64,000 nt of DNA from G965247775 sp965247775 (GCA_965247775.1 OZ252031.1:1550001-1614000); one strand, 5' to 3'. Counted from the first letter of the stretch, positions 30,642 through 40,862 are shown. Translations and numbers: made by a program. The notes: generated by a model not told the origin, from the sequence alone.

Positions 30642-32309
30642 GTGAGCGAAATTCCGCGGGACGGACTGCGGGTGGTCCCCCTGGGCGGCCTGGGCGAGAT
30701 CGGCCGCAACATGATGGTCTTCGAAACCGCGGAGGATCTGGTGGTGATCGACGCGGGCATCCTCTTCCCCTCGGAGGAGATGCACGGGATCGACTACATC
30801 ATCCCCGACGTGACCTACCTGGCCGAGCGCCGGGACAAGCTGCGCGCCTACCTGATCACGCACGGGCACGAGGACCACATCGGTGGGCTGTCTCACATCG
30901 TGGACACGCTGCCGGCCCCCATCTATGCCTCGCGGCTGGCCCAGGGGCTGATCTCGGTCAAGCTCCGGAACGCCAAGATCAAGGGGGTGGAACAGGTGCA
31001 GGCTACGCCGGACACCGTGGCCGCGTTCGGCGCGATCACGGCCGAGTTCTTCGCCGTCGCCCACTCCATTCCGGACGCGATGGGGATCGCCCTGCGCACG
31101 CCGGCGGGCATCGTGGTGCACACCGGCGATTTCAAGATCGACCACACGCCGGTGATGAGCGCCCCTACGGACCTGGCCCGGATGGCGCGCTACGGCGACG
31201 AGGGCGTGCGCCTGCTCTGCAGTGACTCGACGTACGCGGATCATCCGGGGCACACCACGTCGGAGTTGCTGGTGGGCGAGGCGCTGGAGCAGATCCTGTT
31301 CACCGCGCCGGGACGGGTGATCATCGCGACGTTCGCCTCGCAGATTGCGCGCGTGCAGCAGATCGTGGATGGGGCGGAGGCGGCGGGGCGCACGGTCTTC
31401 GTCACGGGCCGCTCGATGGTGCAGAACGTGCGCATGGCCCGAGAGCTGAACTACGTGCAGTCCGCGGCCGGCGTGATCCGGGAGATCAGCGAGCACGGCA
31501 ACTTCGCCGACGAGGACGTGGTGATCGTGTGCACGGGCGCGCAGGGCGAGCCGATGTCGGCGCTGGCGCGCATGGCGACCGGCGACCATCGCGACGTGAC
31601 GATCAAGGCCGGGGACACGGCGGTGCTGTCATCGAATCCCATCCCGGGAAACGAGTCGGCGGTCAACCGCACGATCGACAACCTCTTCCGGGCGGGCGCG
31701 GACGTGCGCTACACGCAAGGGGGCGCGACGAACGTGCACGTGCGCGGGCACGCCGCACAGGAGGAGCTGAAGACGGTGCTGGGCTTGGTGCGACCCGAGC
31801 ACTTCATCCCCGTACACGGGGAGCAACGGCACCTGGCCTCGCACGCGAAGCTGGCCCAGGCGATGGGGGTGGCGCCGGAGAAGACGCACGTCCTGCGGGA
31901 CGGGGCGGTGTTCGAGCTGACGCCGCGGGGTGGGGCGGTGGTGGATGAGGCGCCGGCCGCGTACGTCTTCGTGGACGGGGTGAGCGTGGGCGGCGTGGAC
32001 CACACCGTCCTGCGTGACCGCCAGCACCTGGCGACGGACGGCGTGGTGGTGGTGGTCACGACGATCGACCACGAGACCGGCGAGATCGTGGGAGACCCAG
32101 ACGTGGTCTCGCGCGGCTTCACCGGGCTGGACGAGTCGCCGGACCTGCACGGCCGCACGGTGGAGATGCTGCGGTCCGCCCTCGCGGGCGAGAAGCACCC
32201 GCTGGGAACGACCACGCTCAACGAGATCGTGAAGGATGAGATCTCGCGCTTCCTGTACCGCGAAACCCGCCAGCGGCCTATGGTATTACCGGTGGCCGTG
32301 GAGGTCTGA
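30642..32309 (+). CDS. rnj: ribonuclease J
   Basis: Metallo-beta-lactamase/beta-CASP nuclease with 5'-3' exo- and endonuclease activity on mRNA and rRNA. The 555-residue product has PLGGLGEIGRNMM, the metal motif THGHEDHIGG (about 73-82), HTGDFKID, LLCSDSTYAD, and beta-CASP segments TGRSMVQN, GNESAVNRTIDNL and HVRGHAAQEELK with FIPVHGEQRHL. The C-terminal dimerisation domain is present (VDHTVLRDRQHL, VSRGF). GTG start with GAGGAG. Works in the same RNA-processing field as RNase P. Confidence 0.95.
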   Translation: MSEIPRDGLRVVPLGGLGEIGRNMMVFETAEDLVVIDAGILFPSEEMHGIDYIIPDVTYLAERRDKLRAYLITHGHEDHIGGLSHIVDTLPAPIYASRLAQGLISVKLRNAKIKGVEQVQATPDTVAAFGAITAEFFAVAHSIPDAMGIALRTPAGIVVHTGDFKIDHTPVMSAPTDLARMARYGDEGVRLLCSDSTYADHPGHTTSELLVGEALEQILFTAPGRVIIATFASQIARVQQIVDGAEAAGRTVFVTGRSMVQNVRMARELNYVQSAAGVIREISEHGNFADEDVVIVCTGAQGEPMSALARMATGDHRDVTIKAGDTAVLSSNPIPGNESAVNRTIDNLFRAGADVRYTQGGATNVHVRGHAAQEELKTVLGLVRPEHFIPVHGEQRHLASHAKLAQAMGVAPEKTHVLRDGAVFELTPRGGAVVDEAPAAYVFVDGVSVGGVDHTVLRDRQHLATDGVVVVVTTIDHETGEIVGDPDVVSRGFTGLDESPDLHGRTVEMLRSALAGEKHPLGTTTLNEIVKDEISRFLYRETRQRPMVLPVAVEV

Positions 32310-32370
32310 GGGGTGCCCGCGCCCCCGGATCGGCCTGGGGTGGCTCCCGCGAGGGGCGGGACCCGCGACA

Positions 32371-34890
32371 ATGACGAGCACAGCAGCGAGGCAGGACCGC
32401 GCCTCCTTCGGCATTGACGCCCGACGCGTCCTGATGACGCTCCGCACGCGCGCGCGCGTGCTGGGCGGCGTGGGCCTGCTGGTCTTCGCCGGCCTAGCCA
32501 CCGCCTGGCTGATCGAGATCGATGCCTTCGCCCCACAGAGAAGCAGCGCCACAGAGGCCTTGGGGATCGGTGTCTTCCCACCACTCGCGCTGCTCATTCT
32601 GGCCGGGCTCTGGCTGCTGACCGGCGCGGCGCGGCTGCCACGGCGCGTCTGGCGTGGGCTGGGAGTCACGCTGGTCGGTTATGTCGTTTTCCTGGGCATC
32701 GCCGGCTTCGTCGATCCGAGTTGGACGCTGGGACCCAGCGACTTGTCCCGCGTGAGCGCGGGCGGCGACCTCGGCGCGTGGTTATCTTCGCCGCTTGGCG
32801 TCTTTGTGCTGCTGACGCTGCTGCTGAGCATCTCCGCGATCGTCGCGCCGCAGCGAACCCGGCAGGCGCTCTGGCTCGGGGGGACGGGCCTGGGGCAAGC
32901 GAGCCGCTGGCTTGGGACGAACGCACATCAGTTGTGGATCAGGCGGCCACGGCGTGAGCCCACGGACCTCTGGGAGTCAGGTGTGGGGCCGTCGGTCGGC
33001 GTGGAGGCGGACGACGGTTGGGATGCGACCGATGCGGCGGAGGTGGGGCTACCGGCCGCGGAGCCGCACCTCGCGCCCGAGGTCGGCGTCGATGGCTCAC
33101 CGCCCGCAGTCCTAGCAACCCCAGCCCCGCCGGAGCCCGCGGTCGCCGGGGCAGCGGGAGCGCGGGTCAAGCCGCGCGGGCGCCGGGAGAGCGCGGACGG
33201 CTGGATTCTGCCGCCGCTGAGCCTCCTGAAGTCCGACGCGGCGCCACCGAAGCGGGGCGACAGCGCCCGCCAGGCGCAGATCATCGTGGAGACGCTGGCC
33301 TCCTTCGGCGTGGCGGCCACGGTCAGCCAAATCAACGAGGGGCCAGCGGTGACACAGTTCGGCGTTGAGCCGGGCTGGGACGTGAAGACCCGTCTGGCGC
33401 CGGTTCGGGACGCCGAGGGGCAGCCAGTCCTGGACGCCTCGGGCCAGCCAACGACGCGGGAGGAGGAAGTGTCGCGGACGCGTGTGCGGGTGAACAAGAT
33501 CACGCGCCTGACCAACGACATCGCGCTGGCCCTCGCGGCTCCGTCGATCCGGGTGGAGGCGCCCGTGCCGGGCGAGCCGGTGATCGGCATTGAGGTGCCC
33601 AACCAGGAAACCCGGATGGTGTCTCTGCGCGGAGTGCTGGAATCGCCCGCATTCGCCAAGGTGCTCAAGCGCGGCGGGCTCCCCATCGCGCTGGGCCGCA
33701 ACGTGACGGGACGACCGGTGGCGGTAGACCTGACGCAGATGCCGCACCTGCTCATCGCCGGGGCTACGGGCTCCGGCAAGAGCGTGGCGATCAACAGCAT
33801 CATCGCCAGCCTGCTGCTGCACCACTCCCCGGAGCGCCTACGACTGGTGCTGGTGGACCCCAAGCGGGTGGAACTCACGGAGTATGAGCACGTGCCGCAC
33901 CTGGCGTTCTCGCGCGTCGTGACGGACGCGGAGGAGGTGGTGGGTCTGCTGGCGGTCGTCGTGGCGGAGATGGAGCGTCGCTACTACCGCTTCCAGCAGG
34001 TCGGAGCGCGCAACCTGGCGGCCTACAACGGTGTGGAGCGTCCCGAAGGACCGCTGCCCTACTGGGTGGTGATCCTCGACGAATTGGCGGACCTGATGAT
34101 GGCCGCCCCGGTTGAGGTAGAAGCGCAGCTGGTCCGCCTGGCACAGCTGGCGCGGGCCACGGGGATCCATTTGGTGATCGCGACGCAGCGGCCCTCGGTG
34201 GACGTCGTGACGGGGCTGATCAAGGCGAATTTCCCGACGCGGATCGCTTTCGCGACGACATCGCAGACGGACTCGCGGGTCATCCTGGATCGGGTGGGAG
34301 CGGAGAAGCTGCTGGGCCGGGGCGACATGCTGCTCCACAGTCAGGATCGGCTGTCGGCGCAGCGCATCCAGGGCACGTTCGTGTCGGACGAGGAGATCAC
34401 GGCGCTGATCGGGTTCTGGACGCAGGACCGCTTCCAGAACCTTCCGCGTCCCACGCTGGACCATCTGCTGGCGGACGCGATGCAGGGGCTGGCCGAGCCT
34501 GCCCAGGGCGAGTTCGCTGCTCCGCCCGGCGCGGATCCAGGCGCCGATCTTGCCGGGGCACTCGCGAGGTCCCGGGGCGCCGGCGTCCCAGAGGCGCCGG
34601 TCCCAGCGGCTGACGTGGTGCCCGCGGGCGGTGATCGCGTCTTCCGCTCCGCCAACCGCGCTGCGCCGCTTGGCGAGAGCGCAGACACGCTGTATCCGCG
34701 CGCGCTGGCGCTGGCGCACGACCACAGCCGGATCTCGGCGTCGATGCTGCAGCGGCGCCTGCGCATCGGCCATCCTCGGGCGGCGCGGCTGCTGAACGAA
34801 CTCACGGAACGGGGCGTGGTGGGACCGGCAGAGGGTGGCCAGTCGCGCGAAGTGCTCGGGCCCCCAGAAGAGGTGCTGGGGGCTTCCTAG
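32371..34890 (+). CDS. ftsK: FtsK/SpoIIIE family DNA translocase
   Basis: Pumps chromosomal DNA through the division septum and activates dimer resolution. The 839-residue protein has four N-terminal membrane helices (about 30-180), a Pro/Ala-rich linker, then the motor: GLPIALGRNVTGRPVAVDL, Walker A GATGSGKS near 463, Walker B VVILDELADLMM near 567, TQRPSVDVVTGLIKANFPTRIAF, and DRVGAEKLLGRGDMLL. A C-terminal gamma winged helix (SASMLQRRLRIGHPRAARLL) would bind polar DNA motifs. The ATG at 32371 lacks a close ribosome-binding site; an ATG 22 codons later is possible. Confidence 0.93.
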   Translation: MTSTAARQDRASFGIDARRVLMTLRTRARVLGGVGLLVFAGLATAWLIEIDAFAPQRSSATEALGIGVFPPLALLILAGLWLLTGAARLPRRVWRGLGVTLVGYVVFLGIAGFVDPSWTLGPSDLSRVSAGGDLGAWLSSPLGVFVLLTLLLSISAIVAPQRTRQALWLGGTGLGQASRWLGTNAHQLWIRRPRREPTDLWESGVGPSVGVEADDGWDATDAAEVGLPAAEPHLAPEVGVDGSPPAVLATPAPPEPAVAGAAGARVKPRGRRESADGWILPPLSLLKSDAAPPKRGDSARQAQIIVETLASFGVAATVSQINEGPAVTQFGVEPGWDVKTRLAPVRDAEGQPVLDASGQPTTREEEVSRTRVRVNKITRLTNDIALALAAPSIRVEAPVPGEPVIGIEVPNQETRMVSLRGVLESPAFAKVLKRGGLPIALGRNVTGRPVAVDLTQMPHLLIAGATGSGKSVAINSIIASLLLHHSPERLRLVLVDPKRVELTEYEHVPHLAFSRVVTDAEEVVGLLAVVVAEMERRYYRFQQVGARNLAAYNGVERPEGPLPYWVVILDELADLMMAAPVEVEAQLVRLAQLARATGIHLVIATQRPSVDVVTGLIKANFPTRIAFATTSQTDSRVILDRVGAEKLLGRGDMLLHSQDRLSAQRIQGTFVSDEEITALIGFWTQDRFQNLPRPTLDHLLADAMQGLAEPAQGEFAAPPGADPGADLAGALARSRGAGVPEAPVPAADVVPAGGDRVFRSANRAAPLGESADTLYPRALALAHDHSRISASMLQRRLRIGHPRAARLLNELTERGVVGPAEGGQSREVLGPPEEVLGAS

Positions 34891-34995
34891 CGGGGCAGCC
34901 GCTTGCGAGCGCCCGGGCGACTGGCCCGGCGCAACAGTGGCGGCCCATACTGTAGGGAGAGCAACGGTCGCGCGGCGGCCACCGGGAGAATCTGC

Positions 34996-36834
34996 ATGCG
35001 AGCCCTGGCCGATGTCGTAGCGCGCTGGCGCACTCCGGAACCCCGCCTGTCGGAGGCGGACGCCGACGATCACGAGACCTGTGTGCTGTGCGGCACGGCC
35101 ACGGCCGCGACGCCCGATTTCGCCTCGCACGGTGTCTGCGCCAATTGCGGCTACCACCATTCGATCAGCGCCTGGACGCGCATCCGCCTGCTCGCCGACG
35201 CGGAGAGCTTCCGGGAAACGCGCGCCTCCACGACATCGGTCGACCCGCTTTCGTTCCCGGACGGCGGGAGCTACCGACGCCAACTGCGAGAGGCCTTCCG
35301 CCGCACGGCTCTGCGTGAAGCGGCGATCACGGGGACCTGTGCGATCCGGGGGCGCCCCGTAATGCTGATCGTCCTCGACTTCGGATTCCTCGGGGGCAGC
35401 ATGGGCGTCGTCGTGGGGGAACGCGTGGCGCAGGCGTTCGAGGACGCCTCGCGCCGCAAGCTGCCGGTGGTGTCCGTGATCTCGTCCAGCGGGATGCGGA
35501 TGCAAGAGGGACTCCTGGCGCTCACGCAAATGGCGAAGACGGCCGCGGCGGCACAGGCGCACGACCGCGCGGGGCTGGCGCACATCGCGATTCTGGCGAA
35601 CCCGTCAACGGGGGCGGTGTTCGGGTCCTTCGCGAACCTGGCGGACGTGCTGATCGGCGAGCCGGGGGCGCTGATGGGGTACGGCTCCCTGCGGGACCTG
35701 GAGCAGGCGGAGGGCGTACCGCTGGAGGCCGACGCGCACTCCGCGGAGTCGCACTTGGAACATGGCCTGATCGATCAGGTCGTCGGCCGGCAGCGGCAGC
35801 GGGACATCGTGGTGTCACTGATCGACGTGACGAGCCCACGCTACCGGCTGGAGATCACGCGGCGGCTGGAGCCGTTCGTCGGCCGGGCGGCCCGCACGAT
35901 TAGCCCCTGGCACGAGGTGGCGCTGGCGCGCCACCGCGAGCGCCCAAGCGCCATGGACTACATCGGCCGCATGACGACCACGTTTGTGGAAGTGCGCGGC
36001 GATCGCGGCGGCACCGACGACCGTGGCATCGTGGCGGGCCTGGCCGACCTGGGCGGCGAGGCGGTGATGCTGATCGGCCAGCAGCGGGAGCCCGCAGCGG
36101 TCGACGGCAACGGCAAGGCCTCCCCCCCGCGCATCGGACCAGCGGGCCTGCGCAAGGCGACGCGAGCGCTCCGGCTCGCGCAGAAGTTCGCCTTGCCGGT
36201 GGTGACCCTGGTGGATACCCAGGGCGTGGAGCGGACGCGGGCGGCGGAAGAGGAGGGGGTGGGACAAGCGCTGGCGGCGACGCTGGCGGCGATGGCGTCG
36301 CTGGAAACTCCGATCTTGGCGGCCATTATCGGTGAGGGGGGAAGCGGCGGGGCGCTGGCGCTGAGTGTGGCGGACCGTGTGCTGATCCTGGAGCACGGGA
36401 CGTTCAGCATCGCCTCGCCCGAGGAGGCGGCGGCCGCGATCCACGGGGACCCCGCACGGGCCAATGAAGTGGCGCTGGGCCTACGCCTGACGGCGACGGA
36501 TGCGCGGGAGCTGGGGGTGGTGGACTTCGTGGTGCGAGAGCCACGCGAGGGAGCGCACGAGAACCCAGACGGAGCGGCGGCAGTGCTCCGCACAGCGATC
36601 CTGCAAGAGCTGGGGGCCATCGCCTCGACCAAGCCGTCGAAGCTGGTGAAGCTGCGCTATCAACGGTATCGGCGCACGCCGGTGTACCAGAACTTCTTCC
36701 GCGTCAGCCTGGGCCGGAATATCGCCGATTTGCAGTCCGGCCTGAAACGACGCGCGCTGGCCCGCCTGCCCAAGCGGTTGCGCCGGTTGGGCGCCGAGCC
36801 GGACGACTCCAGCAGCAGCATCCCGGTGGATTAG
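34996..36834 (+). CDS. accDA: fused acetyl-CoA carboxylase carboxyltransferase beta-alpha
   Basis: Transfers carboxyl from biotin to acetyl-CoA to make malonyl-CoA. The 612-residue protein joins AccD (N-terminal, with a zinc ribbon CVLCG and CANCG at about 30-52, then LDFGFLGGSMGVVVGE and SSSGMRMQEG) to AccA (about 310-600, with MDYIGRMTTTFVEVRGDR, then LPVVTLVDTQGVE and IIGEGGSGGALALSVADRV). A single-chain form occurs in scattered bacteria. ATG with GGGAG upstream. The product feeds FabD and AcpP encoded upstream; the biotin ligase is birA. Biotin carrier and carboxylase genes are not in view. Confidence 0.94.
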   Translation: MRALADVVARWRTPEPRLSEADADDHETCVLCGTATAATPDFASHGVCANCGYHHSISAWTRIRLLADAESFRETRASTTSVDPLSFPDGGSYRRQLREAFRRTALREAAITGTCAIRGRPVMLIVLDFGFLGGSMGVVVGERVAQAFEDASRRKLPVVSVISSSGMRMQEGLLALTQMAKTAAAAQAHDRAGLAHIAILANPSTGAVFGSFANLADVLIGEPGALMGYGSLRDLEQAEGVPLEADAHSAESHLEHGLIDQVVGRQRQRDIVVSLIDVTSPRYRLEITRRLEPFVGRAARTISPWHEVALARHRERPSAMDYIGRMTTTFVEVRGDRGGTDDRGIVAGLADLGGEAVMLIGQQREPAAVDGNGKASPPRIGPAGLRKATRALRLAQKFALPVVTLVDTQGVERTRAAEEEGVGQALAATLAAMASLETPILAAIIGEGGSGGALALSVADRVLILEHGTFSIASPEEAAAAIHGDPARANEVALGLRLTATDARELGVVDFVVREPREGAHENPDGAAAVLRTAILQELGAIASTKPSKLVKLRYQRYRRTPVYQNFFRVSLGRNIADLQSGLKRRALARLPKRLRRLGAEPDDSSSSIPVD

Positions 36835-36864
36835 GACGCACGGGCGCGGCGGCGCGGGATGCGG

Positions 36865-37599
36865 CTAGCGCGAGCCGGCCGGAGCAGCGTCCTCGCCCAC
36901 CGTCCAGACAAGCGCATACAGCTGCTGGTGCCCCTCCATGCCGCGCAGCCGGCGCGGGCCACGGTCCAGCAGGGCCTCGGCGGGGAAGTCGTCGCGGATC
37001 TCGTCGTGGACGGTGCTGGAGATCCAGATCTCACCCCCCTCGCTCTTGTCCATGACACGCTGGGCCATGTTGACCGTGCGGCCCAGGATGTCGCCGCCCG
37101 GGCGCAGGAGGACATCGCCGCGGTGGAGGCCAATGCGGACGCGCACGGGCCAGTCCGGGCGCGCGGCGGCGCGGGCGGCGATGCGGCGCTGGATCTCGAC
37201 CGCGGCTCGGGCCGCTTGTCGGGCGTCGGCGAAGACGACGAGGAAGCCATCGCCGGTGCCCTTGACCTCGAAGCCCGCATTGCGCTCGATGGACTCGCGG
37301 ACGATCGCGTCGTGGTCATCGACGATGTCCGCCCAGGCTGCGTCGCCGAGGCGCTCGGTGAGGAGGACCGAGTCCTCGATGTCGGTGAAGAGGACGGTGA
37401 GCGTGGTGCCGCTGGTGGGGTGGAGAGAGGCGGTGAGCGCGCGCCCGTCGTTAGGGCAGAAGGCCGAATCGGGGGGTGCCTCCTCGCCGCAGAAGGCGCA
37501 GGTGCGCGCCGCCTCCTCCGCCTGATCGGGGACGAGCCAGGCTGGTGCGGTCGCCGCGGGGCGGAACCGCGGGCGCTCGACATCCCGTCCGGTCGTCAC
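36865..37599 (-). CDS. zinc-ribbon class III adenylate cyclase
   Basis: A 244-residue soluble nucleotide cyclase. An N-terminal zinc ribbon (CAFCGEEAPPDSAFCPNDG) leads to a class III cyclase domain with FTDIEDSVLLTERLGD (first metal Asp), KGTGDGFLVVF (adenine-selecting Lys and second metal Asp), IGLHRGDVL and LGRTVNMAQRVMD with the transition-state Asn/Arg. So it should make cAMP. The GTG at 37599 lies behind a G-rich site. It is convergent with accDA. The only possible cNMP receptor in the window is the broken gene at 17618-18033. Confidence 0.85.
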   Translation of the reverse strand: MTTGRDVERPRFRPAATAPAWLVPDQAEEAARTCAFCGEEAPPDSAFCPNDGRALTASLHPTSGTTLTVLFTDIEDSVLLTERLGDAAWADIVDDHDAIVRESIERNAGFEVKGTGDGFLVVFADARQAARAAVEIQRRIAARAAARPDWPVRVRIGLHRGDVLLRPGGDILGRTVNMAQRVMDKSEGGEIWISSTVHDEIRDDFPAEALLDRGPRRLRGMEGHQQLYALVWTVGEDAAPAGSR

Positions 37600-37689
37600 G
37601 CGGGGCCACCCTTTCCGCTGGGCTCGCCGGCCGAAGCGCTGGACGCGATCCCAGCGGCCCGTTGGGCCGATGATAAAGGGTCGAGTAGC

Positions 37690-37721
37690 GCGAGCGATTA
37701 TCGGATGGTCAAATCGCTCGC
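37690..37721 (-). terminator. inverted repeat after uvrB
   Basis: GCGAGCGATT (37690-37699) pairs with AATCGCTCGC (37712-37721), a perfect 10-bp stem with a 12-nt loop, in the 239-bp gap between uvrB and the cyclase gene. On the minus strand a CCCTTTAT stretch follows downstream. It could end uvrB transcription or act as an operator for the cyclase. The rest of the gap holds nothing I can identify. Confidence 0.5.
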
Positions 37722-37838
37722 GGTCAGGGAGCGGCCACCGGCGACGGGAATCGACGCCGCGCCTCGCAGCCACCGGTACGGGCCCGGGGTCGCTCCGGCC
37801 GGGGCGCGGCGCGCTGCAGACAGCCGCCAGCGCGGACG

Positions 37839-39932
37839 TCAGGGCGCGGTGCTGCTGGGCTCTTTCCGCCGCAGGGGGCGGCGGCCGCGACGACCATAGG
37901 ACTGGTCGGCCCACTGGGGCAGGTCTTCCACGTGGTCCCCGGCGAGTTCGTGGCGAATCTCGACGATCTGGTCGCGGAGCAGGGCGGCGCGCTCGAACTC
38001 GAGGTCCTTGGCCGCCTGTTTCATTTGCTTCTCGAGGTCTTTGACCGTGCGCACCAGTTGGTCGCGTCCGGCCCCACGGCGCGGCCCGCCGGCGGCGGGG
38101 CCGGCCGCGTAAGCGCCGGGTTCCTCCGCGGCCTGCCGCACCTGGTCGGTGATGTCGCGGACGATCTTGCGGATTCCGGCCGGCGTGATGCCGTGCTCTA
38201 CGTTATGGGCCTGCTGAATGGTGCGGCGGCGAGCGGTCTCATCGATGGCGTGGCGCATGGAGTCGGTGATGACATCGGCGTACATGATGGCGCGGCCGTC
38301 GATATGGCGGGCAGCGCGGCCGATCGTCTGGATCATGGAACTTTGACTGCGGAGGAACCCTTCCTTGTCGGCGTCAAGGATGGCGACGAGGCTGACCTCC
38401 GGCAGGTCCAGACCCTCGCGCAGGAGGTTGATGCCGACGACGCAGTCGAAAACCCCGAGGCGGAGGTCGCGTAGTACCTCGACGCGCTCAAAGGTGTCCT
38501 GCTCACTGTGCAGGTAGTGGGTCTTGACGCCGACCTCTCGCAGGTAATCGGCCAGATCCTCGGCCATCTTCTTGGTCAGCGTGGTGACCAGCGTGCGCTC
38601 GCCGCGGGCGATGCGGCTCTTGACCTCGCCGACGAGATCATCGATCTGTCCGTCGGTGGGGCGCACCTCCACTTGCGGGTCGAGGAGGCCGGTGGGGCGA
38701 ATGATCTGCTCCACGACGCCGGCGGAATGCTGGAGTTCGTAGGGGCCTGGGGTCGCGGAAACGAAGATGACCTGATTGATGTGGCGCTCCACTTCTTCCA
38801 GATTGAGAGGCCGGTTGTCGATGGCGGAAGGGAGGCGGAAGCCGTAATCGACGAGGGTCTGTTTGCGCTTTGTGTCACCGCCGTACATGCCGCGCACCTG
38901 GGGCATGGACACGTGACTCTCATCGACGAAGAGGAGCCAGTCCTCGGGGAAATAGTCCAGCAGGGTCCACGGGGTGCTGCCGGCGGCGCGCCGGGCCAGG
39001 TGGCGGGAGTAGTTCTCAATGCCGGGGCAGTAGCCCATCTCGCGCAAGGTCTCCAGGTCGTAGTGGGTGCGCTCCTCGAGGCGAGCCGCCTCCAGGATGC
39101 GGTTCTCCGCGCGGAGATCCCGGAGGCGCTCCGTCAGCTCGATTTCGATGTCGCGGATGGCGGCGTCCAGGCGCTCCTCCGAGGTGACGAAGTGCTTGGC
39201 GGGGTAGATATCCACACGGTCCTGCTCGGCCAAGATCTCGCCGGTGAGAGGGTCGAGTTCGACGATGCGCTCGACGGCGTCGTCCCAGAACTCGACGCGC
39301 ACGGCCAGCTCGTCGTAGGCCGGGTGGATGGTGAGGGTATCGCCGCGGATGCGGAAACGGCCGCGGATGAGGTTGAGTTCGTCGCGGTCGTACTGGAGGT
39401 CCACCAGGCGCCGCAGGATCTGGTTGCGGGGAAGGCGCTGGCCCTTCTCCATGGTCAGCACCATGGACTGGTACTCTTCGGGCTCGCCGAGGCCGTAGAT
39501 GCAGGAGACGGAAGCGACGATAAGCACGTCGCGGCGCTCGAAGAGCGCGCGGGTGGCGGCGTGGCGCAGCTTGTCGATCTCATCGTTGATGTCCGACTCC
39601 TTCGCGATGTAGGTGTCGGAGCGGGGGACGTAGGCCTCGGGCTGGTAGTAGTCGTAATAGGAGACGAAGAACTCCACCGCGTTCTGGGGGAAGAATTCCT
39701 TGAACTCCGTGCAGAGCTGGGCGGCGAGAGTCTTGTTGTGGGCTAGCACGAGGGTCGGGCGGTTCACCCGCGCCACGACGCTGGCCATGGTGAAGGTCTT
39801 GCCGGAGCCGGTGACGCCGAGCAAGGTCTGGGCGCGCTCACCCTGTTCGAGCCCCTGCACGAGGGTGTCGATGGCTTGGGGCTGATCGCCGCGCGCCTCG
39901 TAATCGGCGACGAGGTGGAACTGGTCGGGCAC
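37839..39932 (-). CDS. uvrB: excinuclease ABC subunit B
   Basis: Damage-verifying helicase of nucleotide excision repair. The 697-residue product has Walker A GVTGSGKTFTMA (about 39-50), the beta-hairpin region SYYDYYQPEAYVP, VDESHVSMPQVRGMYGGD, VSATPGPYEL, helicase motifs V-VI (GINLLREGLDLPE, QTIGRAARH) and a C-terminal UvrC-binding UVR motif (DLEKQMKQAAKDLEFERAA). GTG start. uvrA, with a LexA box, lies at 53560. Confidence 0.97.
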   Translation of the reverse strand: MPDQFHLVADYEARGDQPQAIDTLVQGLEQGERAQTLLGVTGSGKTFTMASVVARVNRPTLVLAHNKTLAAQLCTEFKEFFPQNAVEFFVSYYDYYQPEAYVPRSDTYIAKESDINDEIDKLRHAATRALFERRDVLIVASVSCIYGLGEPEEYQSMVLTMEKGQRLPRNQILRRLVDLQYDRDELNLIRGRFRIRGDTLTIHPAYDELAVRVEFWDDAVERIVELDPLTGEILAEQDRVDIYPAKHFVTSEERLDAAIRDIEIELTERLRDLRAENRILEAARLEERTHYDLETLREMGYCPGIENYSRHLARRAAGSTPWTLLDYFPEDWLLFVDESHVSMPQVRGMYGGDTKRKQTLVDYGFRLPSAIDNRPLNLEEVERHINQVIFVSATPGPYELQHSAGVVEQIIRPTGLLDPQVEVRPTDGQIDDLVGEVKSRIARGERTLVTTLTKKMAEDLADYLREVGVKTHYLHSEQDTFERVEVLRDLRLGVFDCVVGINLLREGLDLPEVSLVAILDADKEGFLRSQSSMIQTIGRAARHIDGRAIMYADVITDSMRHAIDETARRRTIQQAHNVEHGITPAGIRKIVRDITDQVRQAAEEPGAYAAGPAAGGPRRGAGRDQLVRTVKDLEKQMKQAAKDLEFERAALLRDQIVEIRHELAGDHVEDLPQWADQSYGRRGRRPLRRKEPSSTAP

Positions 39933-39956
39933 GCTCGCCTCGGGCCGGGCGGAGGC

Positions 39957-40772
39957 TCAGGCGGCGGGGCGCAGGGGCTCGGCGTCGCCCGCGGCCACCA
40001 CGACGCGGTTGCGCCCGGCTGCCTTGGCATCATACAGGGCGGCATCGGCCGCGCGGAGCAGGCGCGCGCCGGCGTCGGGGGCGGCGCAGGCCGCGCTCGC
40101 CACGCCCAGCGAGACCGTGACCGAACGCGGGACGCCCGCCGGCATCACCCCGGCGGTCTCGAGATTGCGTCGCAGCTTCTCCGCGACCAGGGTGGCCTCC
40201 CCGGGCTTGGTGACCGGCAGGAGAACGCCGCATTCGTCCCCGCCGAGGCGGGCGAGAACATCGCTCTCACGCAGGCAGCGGCGGAAGCGTCGGAGACCCG
40301 GACCAAGACGTCGTCGCCGGCTTCATGGCCCAAGCTGTCGTTGACGGCCTTGAAGCCGTCCAGGTCCAGCATGATAACGGCGGGCTCGCCGCCGTAGCGG
40401 GCGGCCCGGCGCGCCTCGGGCTCAAGCGTTTCCCGCCAGGCGCGGCGGTTGTCCAGCCCGGTCGGAGGGTCGTGACGGGCCTCCTGCAGCAGGGCCTGCG
40501 CGGATTCGCGCAACGTGAGGTTGGCGGGCAGGAGCGCCCAGGTTTCCCGGTTGGTGCGATGGCGGGCACGGCGCTCGCGGCACCAGGCCAGGCCCAGGCC
40601 CAGCAACGCCACCGGGGCCAAGACCGCGTACTCCCAGCACAACGCTGGCGGCGCCGCTGCCGGCGTCCCCGAAGACGAAGACCACCAGGGGCGCGGCTGC
40701 GGCCGTCAAGAGCGCCACCGCGATGAGGGCGTCGCGCTGCATCTGTCGCCGGTCCCACGCTACCCGCTGCAT
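39957..40772 (-). pseudogene. membrane GGDEF protein broken by two frameshifts
   Basis: Pieced together from three frames. From the ATG at 40772 a membrane helix runs ALIAVALLTAAAAPLVVFVF. A one-base slip near 40645 gives a second helix, YAVLAPVALLGLGLAWC, then a linker and the GGDEF domain (RHDPPTGLDNRRAW, VIMLDLDGFKAVNDSLGHEAGDDVL). A second slip near 40287 restores FRRCLRESDVLARLGGDECGV and on to SLGVASAACAAPDAG and ADAALYDAKAAGRNRVV. The active loop reads GGDEC instead of GGDEF. If intact it would be a small membrane diguanylate cyclase. Frameshifts may be real or sequence errors. Confidence 0.75.
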
Positions 40773-40862
40773 GGAGAGATCATCGTGTGATGTTGGGGAT
40801 TCAGCGTCGGGGGAAACCCGAGGAGGGCGCGGGAACCCGTATCGGACGGGGAGGGATGCGGC

